Assembly: GCF_010093535.1 (NCBI RefSeq)
Contig: NW_022985174.1
Location: forward strand, 1,257,630-1,321,629
Reading direction: 5' to 3'
DNA from: Lindgomyces ingoldianus
Taxonomy: Eukaryota; Ascomycota; Dothideomycetes; Pleosporales; Lindgomycetaceae
DNA: 64,000 nt
How positions within the stretch are numbered: the first letter of the stretch is position 1; each line of letters begins with the position of its first letter. The translations under genes were made by a program, and so were the position numbers. This document shows, piece by piece, positions 22,331 through 32,825 of the stretch. The notes under the pieces were generated by a model. The model made no database searches. It saw only the letters and a program-made list of their open reading frames with translations, and was not told the origin of the DNA.

Positions 22331-24338
22331 TCAAGCCGCCTTCTCAGGCCTTTCCCCCTTAACCACTTCTGCCTCCCCAACCCTCCCAGCCCCAGAACTC
22401 GCCTCCGACTTCCTCTCGACCACCTCCTCAATCCCAGTAGTCTGCTCGTCTCCCTTCCAGAAATCCTTCTTACCCCTTGCAGCACGCGTAAGCCATCCAG
22501 GCAGCACACCGCCCGGAATCCTCCAAGTCCAAGGCTCCTTCTCGTGCTTATTGGGCGGTACAATGCGGCCACCTGATGCCTTCTCAATAACGTACACAAT
22601 CGTGTTGATGAGAGTATAGCTGAGGATGCCGACGATGAGACCGTACGCAATGCTGTAGGTGAAGGGCATAACGGCGATGGTCAGGAAGGCGGGAATGGCG
22701 TCGCCCATGTAGCGCCAGTTGATGTCTTTGGCGGCTTGTGCCATAAGCGAACCTAGGACATCGTCAATCGTCTCCATCCTCTCAATTCACTTCCTATAAG
22801 CAAAAGCAGTAACATACCAACAATAATCAATGTACACCCGGTCGCCCACGGCGGAATCGATGCAAATATTGGCGCAAAAAAGATTGAGATGAAAAAAGCC
22901 AGCCCGCTGCACATCGCCGTAAGCCCGGTCTTCCCGCCCTCCGAAATCCCCGCACCAGATTCGATGTACGCTGTAACAGGTGGCGAGCCCATTAGCGATC
23001 CGATAGAGATACCGAAAGCGTCGACTAGATAGGCAACCGCTGAACCTTCGAAATCTTGCGTGCGCTCGTCAATGGCGCCACAGAAGCGCGCCATGGAGTA
23101 GAGTGTACCGGTGCAGTCGAGGATGTCGACATACAGGAAGGTGATGAATGCGAGGCCGAATTGGCCGCCGTATCCAGAGACGTCCCAGCGTTGGACAGCG
23201 AGGATTTTGCCGATTGGATGGAAGGCGACGACCTGTTTAAATCAATATAGAGTAGAGTAGTTTGTGGGGATCTGCAGTATTCTTACCTTCTTAAAGAAGT
23301 CAAAGGAGCTGTTGCCAAGCGGGGTGTAGGGGAAGTAAGTGACGGGCGTAGGACGTGGCCAGGAGATTATGGAGACGAGCAGGATACCGAAGATGATTGC
23401 GCCCTTTACGCGATACATCATTAGACAAATTGTAAGGAAACCACCAAGGAAAATGCCTACAAGCCAATGTTAGCATCGATGTTAGATCCCACACTAGGGA
23501 AGTATACATACCAAGCCACATGGTAGGATTCCTCATCTTCTCGCTATTGGGGCAAACGCCTTCCTCAGTAAGAAATTCAGGTGCACAACCAGCCAGCTCA
23601 AGGGGCGTGGCTTGAGCACCTGTGATAGCTCCAATACCAGCGGAATAAGTCAGCCCGATGATCGTGAGATATAAGCCAATGCCTACACCAGTAGAAAGTT
23701 TGATTGAAGCAGGGATAGCTCTAGCAAGCCACTGCCGGATTCCAAGGATAGTGAGTGCTACGAAAACGAAACCCTCGACAAAGACAGCAGTCAGTGCAAC
23801 TTCGTACGGGACCAATCCGCTTCCATGGTACCCTACGACCGTGTATGCGAAATATGCGTTTAATCCCATACCCGGAGCCACTAGACAAGTAAGCTGAAAT
23901 TTCCCTTTTCGGAGGATAACGGATGCATACAGGCAATAGGCATATTGGCAAATAAACCCATGCAGAAGCTAGTCAAGGCAGCGATCGCGGCAGTGGCAGT
24001 AACAAGATCCCGATTTACCTCTTGAAGGCACAAAAGATACTCAGTGTCAGTATCGCAGAGGTCGGTGCTCGTCGGTGGGCAAACACAAGTACCGCCAGAC
24101 TGAGAGGTGATGGATGCATTGACGCTGATAATGTAGGCCATGGCAAAGAAGGTAGCCAATCCAGCCCGAATCTCGGTGAAAAAGTAGCTTCCCTTTCGTT
24201 CCTTGGGCTTCAGAAACAGTCAGTATACATCTCGGATGTTTGGCATGTCGAACATACATGGCCGGAGCCATCGAGTCTGAAGTATCTGCCCACAGGTGAC
24301 TGGGCGATCTTGAGATTTGTGTTATGAATCCAACCCAT
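22331..24338 (-). CDS. azgA: Purine (adenine/guanine/hypoxanthine) permease, AzgA type
   Basis: A plasma-membrane proton symporter for purines, AzgA-like subfamily of nucleobase transporters. It has 577 residues in six exons (24338-24258, 24207-23931, 23880-23512, 23456-23287, 23232-22818, 22752-22331), all in frame; Aspergillus AzgA is of similar length. Seen: N-terminal TEIRAGLATFFAMAYIISVN; the exon 2/3 join gives IALAPGMGLNAYFAY; GSPPVTAYIESGAGISEGGKTG is the highly conserved substrate-region segment; the last transmembrane block is followed by a hydrophilic, Glu/Lys-rich tail of about 70 residues. The segment between the first helices has a Cys-rich loop (CVCPPTSTDLC), and another Cys-bearing loop follows (CAPEFLTEEGVC). 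The exact start of exon 2 (acceptor CTGAAG) is the weakest join. Likely nitrogen-regulated as in Aspergillus, though no site was identified. Confidence 0.93.
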
Positions 24339-25757
24339 CTTGGTCAATTTGCTACAAGCAATTGTCCAAAAGTGCGTGAGGGTGTTGTTAGGATTTGCGA
24401 CTGCGGAAAATCCTGCCTGACGGACAGTCTCTTTAAGCTTCAATCCCGACTTCGTGGTGGATGTGTAGTATCCCACACCACGAGATAAGGGTTTGCATCG
24501 CTGTTCTTGGCTTTGCGGTCTTGCCGCGAGATACTGTCCAATCCTGAGTGTGTTTCTCTGGATCAACTCTTAAGTCAGGGTTAGTTAGGGAAGCCAAGAC
24601 AGCGGAGCAAGTGCAGGGGATTGGTCTCCTCGGCTGTTTTCCCCTGTTTGCGATGGTGGGATACGAGCTCGAAGGAGCCGGCCGATGAGGCACGTCTGGG
24701 ACAGGCCGGGAAATGGGCTATTTGCAACGGCATAAAGGCTGGAGAGGGGTCTGCATCTTGCCCGTTTCCACGAACGATCATGCTTCAGTGATCCCTCCCG
24801 TTTTTTTTTTCTCCCAAGAAAATTGGGTAGCTTGTAGCTTGCCATATCGTCAGCGCTGAGATGCGGACGGCGGAGGCTACCGGCCTGTGCCCAACCATCA
24901 GCAAGGGATTCGCCTCTTATTTATCAGATGGTACGGTCTGTTGGAAAGCCCCAATCGATTGATGACGAGAGATTGCAAATGCTATCTTGTCAAGATCCCG
25001 GAGCTAGGGCGAGCAACCAGAATTGGTCGATGGCTAAACGGAACGAGGGAAAGTAGAATGTTGAAACAAACGAAACAATCAAGGGACCGACTCTCAAAAC
25101 ATAAAGAGGAGAACTTGCATCTTAACCTTCTTTACCGGCAGCTAGCTCAACGACCACTAATGCTGCTGCAGAACTGCAAGTCGACTTTACACGACCCGGA
25201 CAGACACGGCGAGAATCCGCTTTGGGTGATGGACCGTGCGTCGCCAAATCCCGGTTTGCCTCTGTTCGAGTTTGCAAGGGCTTCCATGGCTGTACGCTCA
25301 ACACCATGAAACTATCGTGAGCTTTCCTGGCTGAAGTGTTAAATGAATGCTACATGAGATTTGGTGTCCTGACCTGACAAAACTGCTGCACCTTTGCATT
25401 CGGCGAAGATGGGAAGGCGGTGATGGTAAATCGCCCAATATTCACTCCTTAAGGAGGAGGAAAGAGTACACCGCTCGAAGGTGAAAGATCTTGCTTGATA
25501 CCCCTTTAAACTCCACTTAGAAGAGAATTCCCTGTGTCCTCATCCTCACACGCAACACCCCCATCACGTTTCATCGTCTTTTAACCTTGACAGCGCTCTT
25601 TTGTACCTCTTTTGTACCTCCTAAGCACTCAGGAGAGACTTCTCTGCGTCTTCTCCCTCAACCTCAACATTCGTGTCACATCTCGTCGTCTCCCGACCTT
25701 AGGCAGTCCTTGTTTACACCCCCTTCGTCTCTCTTGAACACTCCAGTCTTTACGAAG
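24339..25757. other. Intergenic region upstream of azgA and the 2EXR-like pseudogene
   Basis: This 1.4-kb divergent region has several short open frames on both strands (for example 24433-24845 minus) that are Pro/Ser-rich and unsupported. Pyrimidine-rich leader sequence lies at about 25540-25757 before the pseudogene start. No known element was recognised. Confidence 0.4.
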
Positions 25758-27267
25758 ATGTCTCCAGTCATGCATATTCGTGTCCCCGGCCGTCCCGGCG
25801 ACGGTAGTGCTCCCAGTGGCGCCGTTGCAGACAGGAAAGCCGCCGCCGTTGAGTATCGGGCTCTCCTAAAGCGCATGTTCCCAAATCTTGACTCTCTGGC
25901 TCTCAGCGAGTTCTTCCGAAGCCCGACTACTCACAAGTGCGCTGGAAATAATGTTGACGAGGACATGACGATGCCCACCAAAGGAACTGGCTTCTTTGAC
26001 CTCGGCGACAAGACACGCGAGTGCGTTCTTCGCTATGTACTTGTTGATTCCAACCCTATCAACGTCCCGGCTACTCTCTACGAGCCACACGAGGTCCCAG
26101 AGGTCATCCATACCGACCCCCGTCTCACCAACATGGGCATGAGAATCTACTTCTCTGAAAACACCTTTCACTTCAAGTACCCCGAGATCCTCGAGGATTT
26201 TGCGTCCAAGAACAAGAAAGCTACGAAAGTCATCCGCAAACTCGGCTTGGACCTCGACAGCAAGTTCCTCATTCGCGTCGTCAGCTGGCTCAAGCCCTTC
26301 GAAAACCTCAACGAGCTCACTATCGGAATAAACGAACGCAGCTTGGTCGAGTACATGTCCAACACCTCTGAGGGCTTCCAGAAGTGCGAAATGCATCCGC
26401 AAGATATTAGCTTTCAACTAAATCTCCTTGTCCTCCGTGTCCCTGGAATGGATGCCCTTCGTGCTGTCCGCGTTCCTAAAGTCACATTCACGCCTCTGAT
26501 CCACGGCAGCAAGGACGACAAAGTATATGCTCTCCGCACCACTGGTCCTATTCCCGTCGGTGTCCTCGACACAATCGTGGCGAAAGAGATGATGCGTCCA
26601 AAGGACCCAAAGCGGTCACTCAAACGCACGCACACGCCCGTATCCAACATCGCAGTCGCCGCAATCCACCCCCATGCGCCGGCCTTCCGCTTCTTAGACC
26701 TCCCAGCGGAGCTACGCAACCAGATATACCGTTTCGCACTGATTCATCGAGGGAAGATCAATCCATCGACCCGCCACCCCAGTTCCCACTGCCGTCCCGG
26801 CACGAACCTCGCCGCCGACCGCAAATACCGTCCGAGCGCCGCGCCATCCCCCTCTCTGGCCCTCCTGGATACCTGTCAGTAGATCTCCCAGGAGGCGACC
26901 GGAATCTACTACGCCACCAACGAATTCGTGTTCTACTACCCAGCACAGCTCATGGCGTTCATACAGGTCCTAGGCGCCTCCCGAAGGGCGATGATTGAGA
27001 AGGTAACGCTCTGGTATAAAACCCAGAGCCAAGGGGGCATCGAAACCACTGACATCTCCTTGATGATGGCCAAGCAGCTCTCTGGGCTCAAGGAGCTAGA
27101 AGTTGTCCTAGAGCGCCGCTGAGCGCTTCGGGGAGGCCGTATCTCTGGACTCCCGCTACTACGAGAAATCCCGGCGGCTGGAGTTCAGGTGGGCATCAGG
27201 GAGATGTCGATGGGTGTCCAAGAATGGAAGGGTGAGAGTAATCGGGATGCGGAGTTTCATCACGTGA
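25758..27267 (+). pseudogene. Two-domain 2EXR/F-box-like fungal protein, broken by a stop and a frameshift
   Basis: The first 374 codons (25758-26882) are open from ATG (MSPVMHIRVPG). Near the end comes FRFLDLPAELRNQIYRFAL, the opening of a widespread fungal domain (2EXR-like), normally followed by TCRQISxEA..xFY. Here the reading is TCQ, TAG, then ISQEATGIYYATNEFVFYYP, so a TAG replaces the expected Gln codon. The frame then stays open to 27122, where a shift of one base is needed to continue ERFGEAVSLDSRYYEKSRRL to 27267. The N-terminal half carries a similar unit (FFDLGDKTRECVLRYVL ... IYFSENTFHFKYPEILEDF), so the protein looks internally duplicated. Function of the family is unknown. A spliced exception could bypass the stop, but no good donor/acceptor pair was seen. 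Confidence 0.65.
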
Positions 27268-27357
27268 AGAGGAGGGTGGAGGATGTGGGAGAGATGGTGA
27301 AGGGGAAGAGGTAGGGTGAGGGGGAATGGCGATAGGGAATTTGTGGGGTGGGGGGTG

Positions 27358-28550
27358 TGGCTAGATACCAAAGTCCTTGCCATAACTTTCTGACCGCTCT
27401 ACTTACTGTCTGTGACTGCTCCTTACCAAGTGATATATTTAATCAACTATGCTGCTTCAAAGTTCCTCCGCGCCAAGAAGAGAGTAAAGCAGTGGGAAGA
27501 GAGCGTAGACGTATGGGTAGATTAAGTAGAGGTTTAGGAGTGAATTGGAAGGCAGCTGGAGCTAAAACTTTTTACCACAACCTTATATATAGTCTCCTTA
27601 CTGCCTCTCACTGCCGCCTTTTAGGTGACATCTTATTACCTATGCATCTTCGAAGTTACTCCAAGCCAAGAACCGAGTAGAGGGGAAATATAATGGCATT
27701 GAAGGATGAGTTGGCCAAGCGTAGGCTTTCGAAGCAAGTTAAAACGTAGCTGGGGATAATAACCCTTGCTAGGGTTTAGTGAATAGCATCCTATCTATCC
27801 ATAACTGCTGCCTTCCAGGTAGTATCCAACTACCTATATCTCTTCAAAGCTCCTCCCTCATGAAGAAGATCACGAAAATGTCGCAGGAGAGCTCTAGAGG
27901 TGAGCGTGTTAATGATGTACAAGGGGTGAATTGAAACCTAGCTAGATGCAAGAAATCCTTCCTTGAGCTTCATAGATAATTATTCTGCTATCTGTGACTG
28001 TTACTTTTTAAAAATTATTTTCTAAGTGCGCTTCCAAGGACCAGCCCAAACTCCACCCTTCCCAGCAAAGATATGGTTGAAGATCCAAAGAAGAGAGTTA
28101 AGAGAGCTTAGTATGTCAATAATGTACTTTGGGGTGAATTGGAAAGTACTTAGATGTCAAATTCCTTGCTATAGTTTCGTAGGATCTCTACCTTAAGGCA
28201 TATTTACTATTCTGCACGCGAATCAACCGTTGGTTGATTATTCGTATTTTGATTGTGGAGCCCCGTCCTTACATATGTCGCTTGCATATAGCTTCTATTT
28301 TGAGCCATACCAAGCAAAGTATACCCCAGAGGTTCCCCCCACGCAAAGATAGTAGAAGAGTTAGAGGCGGGACGGAATATTCAGGAGTATGTCAACGAAG
28401 CACTTAGGGCGAATTGAAATGTATCTCGGTGTTAAAAAGTGCTTGCCAGGGCCAATCGAACACTCTAATTGCCGCCTATAACTAACCGCTTGTTCTTAGG
28501 TAACATCTTACTACGCAGCTTACCTGCCTCTTTGCTCTGATGGGTTAGCT
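27358..28550. repeat. Degenerate tandem array, about six units of 190-285 bp
   Basis: Successive units start near 27358, 27551, 27746, 27938, 28147 and 28432. Each ends with a version of GTGAATTGGAA (27542, near 27698 degraded, 27929, 28136, 28423). Each then has 'cttgccat/ag', a block like 'ctactgcctnnnactgc', 'aggtnacatcttacta' and 'cttcaaagctcctcc...aagaagag'. The units are much diverged and carry many stops. Whether this is a decayed multi-exon repeat protein or a satellite cannot be settled by eye. Confidence 0.55.
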
Positions 28551-30509
28551 GATAGCTTGGTTTAGGAATAAGAGGAACTTGGACCTGGAAACTCCTTTCG
28601 TGAGAGATCTCTAGCTATGTAACGTATATATGTGCTTGTCCATGGAAGTCACTCCCACAGTAGAAGAGCGTAATCGGTCTCACTAATAACCTGATGGGGT
28701 AATCAAACGCCGTCAGAGAGATTTACCACTCAAGGGCGTCGAATTATTGATCATCCGGCGGTTACCCATAGTCACAAGCCCAGGTCCAGGCCCAGGCCAG
28801 AGGCTAATCACTTAGCTTGGCGTGTTCTCTAGGCTCTCCATATCATCCAATCAGCTCCCTTTCCCTCTTTCAAGGCCCCCACCAACTGCTAGACAGATAT
28901 AATACGTTAATCTGTATCACAGTGGGAAATAAAATAGACCTAGACCTTAAAAATTCTTGCAAGTGTCGAGTGAATAGCCAACTCCCTACTTCTTCTAATC
29001 AGTTTCCAAGTAATATGTAGTCGTAGAGACTGTAGCCTTGTAGGGGGCATGAGTTTGGTTAGAAGTGACGTATTGTGGATTGAGGGGCTGAGGTGCTATA
29101 TAGTATATAGCATTGTGGGACGCCAAGCCCAGGGTTGATCGGGCAGTGAATCATAGAGCCCTCGGATTTACAAGATCTTATTTGGATAGTTCGGCTTCTA
29201 GTCCTGCTTACAGCACATCTCATGACCTATAAGAGTTCCTACCTTAATCTACTAAAGTAGCAAACTAGGGTCTTTTGCTCTGAGAAGGCACCACAAGCCT
29301 GTGGGACAGCTCAAAAGACGGTCAGATATCTTGGAGACTCTTGTTACCTTTTTAAGGTGATATTTGGATATATAGACATATTTATACTTGTAGGGCTTCC
29401 TGGATCTTATAATGTAGCCCGCAGCTCTTCCACACCGCTACACACCATAGTCATACCAATGTTGTCTTGTCCTTCCACGTATTGGATTCAATCGGGGTAT
29501 GCAAAGTAGATGGACTTCAATGAGTTCATTTCTATGGGTGGGCCAAGAATTTTACAATTCGCATTATCTGCGTAGGTCACCACTATTTTTGCACGTCTTA
29601 GAAACTGGATTACCTACAACAGTAGCGCATGGTTCGTCAGTGTCACAGATCTCGGGGGATCTCGCTCCCTGAATCAATTCCTAGGTACATAAGACAAAGG
29701 TTTAAAATTATCTTCCTCGCCACGCGTTGATAGAGAAGACCTACCCTCCCTTTGGTGCCAGATGTTTGGACTTACACTCGTGCGACTTCGGCCCCATTCT
29801 ACGACATTTTTAACTTGACATTTACTCCAGAACTAAGAAGAATGTCCTCTATAGGCTGCTCTACGCTTCAAACTCTACGATGAGTATTCTTAATAAAGTT
29901 CCGGTGTCGGAAAGCCCGTTGCGACTGTGCGATGAAAAATGAGCGATTGACATTTCATGCCTCGAAGCCAGGATGTTTCTTCTTTCTCCACTGATTAGCA
30001 GGACTCTATCGATAGATATTATTGTTGACGAGTTTGAAATGTAAATCGAAGGATGAAGTTAATGGCTACCTTGATGATATGAGTGGAAATTCTAAAAGAG
30101 ATTTCAAAGACAGGAAGGAGCGAACATGTTGTATAAAAGCTAGTAGCTCCCCGACCGTTAGCGCTGCTTAGTTGAGACCATTTGCATCCTCGTCTTATTT
30201 GGAATTCCGTACATGCTATACAGCTAAGTGGAGGTGTTTGAGAGGCCTGAACGCACTAAATAAATATATCTCAACTCTGGAAGCTGTAGAGTCGTGAATA
30301 CTAGCCAGTCGCACAGATGTCGTCTAATGAAGACGTCATGAAGAGCTCCTTTGCAGAATTTTGTATAAGGGAAGAATATATCCTTCGAAGCGAACCCCAG
30401 AATCCTAACTAGAAAACAATTTTGTCCTCACTTTCTTTCAAGCCCTTATTCCCCCCACCGTTGCGCAGCGGCCTACCTCTTCCAACGAGCTCCAGCAGAC
30501 ACCGATTGA
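28551..30509. other. Gene-free, repeat-like stretch
   Basis: No gene was recognised. It contains the LTR-like repeat copy at 29042-29178. The sequence is AT-rich with many stops in all frames. It separates the tandem array from the pectate lyase gene. Confidence 0.45.
29042..29178. repeat. Interspersed LTR-like repeat, copy A
   Basis: About 137 bp align by eye with 59893-60033 over their whole length. Shared words include 'gtattgtg', 'tgagg.gctatatagt', 'ggttgatcgggcag' versus 'ggttgattgggcag', and 'atagagccc' versus 'gtagagccc'. Differences are mainly transitions. The pattern (TGTATTGTGAGCTGAGG... start) suggests the LTR of a retrotransposon, but paired ends and a target duplication were not found. 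Confidence 0.6.
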
Positions 30510-31462
30510 TCAGCATCCACTCGTCTTAACAGCGCTGGTCGCGCACACAACGCCATCAGGTGCAGAAGCCGTCTTGGTGGGCTCATCACCGTCATCATTA
30601 CCCTTGTAAAGCCAGCAAATCTTGCTGTTCAAGAGACATGAATTTGAGATTGTAGTTTTATCTGCCATACCGTACGTACCATTAGCATGTCTCGGTTCGA
30701 TGGGGTACTTCTGCCCGAAGTGGATAGGTAGGACGGAGGAATTTCGACATTACTTACCTCCCTCATTCCCATTAACCCCCGCAACCACATCCGCGCCATC
30801 CACCCGAATATTCGTAAACGTGGACGACCTTGCATACTGTGTATCGCAGTTTCCACAACTACGATACACCTTCCCGACATTTTGAGCGAAGAAGTTCTTC
30901 ACGGCGACGGTTCCGCCTCCGTTGTGCTGCAGCACCTTGTCGTCGGCATTACGGGCACCTCCGCCATTGACGTACGATGTTCCCGAGGATTGCTTGAAGG
31001 TTGCAGCGTCTTCGCAGACGTCGGTCCACCAGACATTGTTTAGGGTGCAGGTTCCAAGGCAGTGGACTCCTTCGCCGTTGTTGGCGCCGATGATGGCATT
31101 GGAGAGGGTGGCACCGCTTTGGAGGAGGAAGACGGCATCAGCATCGCCACCTTCGGCTTGTTCGTTGCATGTGCTCGCTAGTGGGTGTGAGTATCGGAAG
31201 TGAGGTCGAAAAGTTAAACAATTATAAAAGAGAGTATTTTCTTGAAAGGGCGTAGTAGGTCGTTATGAGTGAAGGGAGACTTACGATTGCGATCCCACTG
31301 CTTCATCCCTCCATCGAAAGAAGCTCCAGCGGCAATAGTTTTGACGGCAGCCAAGTTAGTAGTTCCAGAAGCTGATGGGAAAGTAGTCTGAAGGTTGGTA
31401 TTGGTGGTGGCTGAAGTAGCCAGTCCGGCCAGAGACGCTGCGAGAAGAGCTTTAGAGTACAT
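30510..31462 (-). CDS. Secreted pectate lyase, polysaccharide lyase family 3
   Basis: This extracellular enzyme cleaves polygalacturonate by calcium-dependent beta-elimination and is used in plant cell-wall attack. It has 249 residues in three exons (31462-31285, 31177-30758, 30661-30510), phase 1 at both joins. A signal peptide is clear at about 1-18 (MYSKALLAASLAGLATSA). PL3 hallmarks: EQAEGGDADAVFLLQSGATL, VHCLGTCTLNNVWWTDVCEDA (charged/Cys block), a repeated-turn region with QHNGGGTVAVKNFFAQNVGK, and Cys pairs YRSCGNCDTQ and SKICWLYKGN near the C-terminus. The length is typical of single-domain fungal PL3. It sits at the edge of a repeat-rich zone. Confidence 0.93.
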
Positions 31463-32825
31463 CTTGAAAAATAGTTGAACCAAGAGGTATCAATGAAAGG
31501 AAATGCTTGAGCTTCTAGAGAGAATCTTCGAGCGTGGGAGATCTAGTTTTCTGAACCTCCCGCTCCACCTTTATACTTCCTTCTCTCGGATTCGCTATCA
31601 ACGCCCGGAACTCTCAACTCCTCCTTCCATGCCGTGCAATATCCAGACCTAGTGATCGGCCACCCGCGTACCTAGAAACGCGGAGATGAAGCTATTCAGA
31701 GTTCCGTGTGGCCATGTTTTCGGCGAGACATGGACGCCACGCAGAAGCCGCAATATACACCACGGCGCGTTGAGATTAAGAAATCCGGGTACTTAGCTCT
31801 CCTGGCTCTGAAGATCGCTATATGGTGAGTTATTGGAAGGAAAATCTCCCCAAAGACTCCTGACCCCTGCGCTGGTTTTCGGCATCTTGGAACTAGGCGT
31901 AGATCTTAAGCCTGCCCTTGGCAATATTGTGGGCATTATCCTGGGAGGTGTAGAGCTGAGCCTTATCTCAAAGTAGGGCGTTGCATGCGCTTGTTTACTT
32001 CGAAGACTTTAACAACAAACTATAAACTCAAATCTTGCTTCCCGCAAACGTTCAATGTCTCGCATGCTTTCTTTACCAGACAGCATATACTTCACATCAG
32101 CGCTGGATGTGGGCCTGGAAAATTCAAGGCCTTCACGGAAAATTTCCAGGACTCCCAAGCGGTTATTAATTTACACTGCACGACGCAAGATGCCGGTACC
32201 TGGGTACGTTGGCGGAGAATTTGACGCATCTGGTAATGTTGCTTGACGTGTGGTTGGACAGCCTCCTCGCTTCGGGAGCTTGTCCTATTGCTGGAAAATC
32301 TGACATGGTCAGAAGAGGGAGAGCAGGTCGAACTGAAACGCAGCGAGCAGGTGAGATGGTACTGTATTTTTTGGTGAGGATCCTGGGGTGATTTGGGAGT
32401 GTTTGTTTGCCAACTCTGAGTGAATAGGAGGTTAATTTGGATGCTAGAGCTGCTATCAAGAGGAGAGGAGAGGAGAGGATGAGAGTGATTGCGAGTTGAC
32501 TGCTAGAATTGTGGTATACTAAGGCTCTTCTCTGAGATATGTTCATGGGTAATCTTTGAAAGCTAAAGGGGAGAAAGGATAAAGAGTAATGCGATCGCCA
32601 AAGGAAACCTGCGATGCGAGTAGGTTCCAATCACGTGCTGTGGCGTTCACCCAGAGAGCACTAGCCACAAATTTAGTGTCACTATGACGTAGAGGTGCTG
32701 CCCTGACAAACACGTTCCTAAAAACTTCGCTGTGTAACGGAGCTTGCCTAAGCTCATTTCCAAGGATATCTTCTCTTGTAGAAGAACTTTTGCATTTCTT
32801 CTATGCACAATATCTTCAAATAGTA
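31463..32825. other. Divergent intergenic region, pectate lyase / MCU
   Basis: This 1.36-kb region lies between two divergent starts. A short (GAGAG)n run sits near 32459-32480. Frames at 32166-32630 (-) and 32647-32928 (-) are unsupported. A pyrimidine-rich leader precedes the MCU start. Confidence 0.4.

Noticed and set aside
24433..24845. Three overlapping minus frames upstream of azgA
   Set aside because: Pro/Ser/Arg-rich and mutually overlapping; more likely the azgA leader/promoter than coding sequence.
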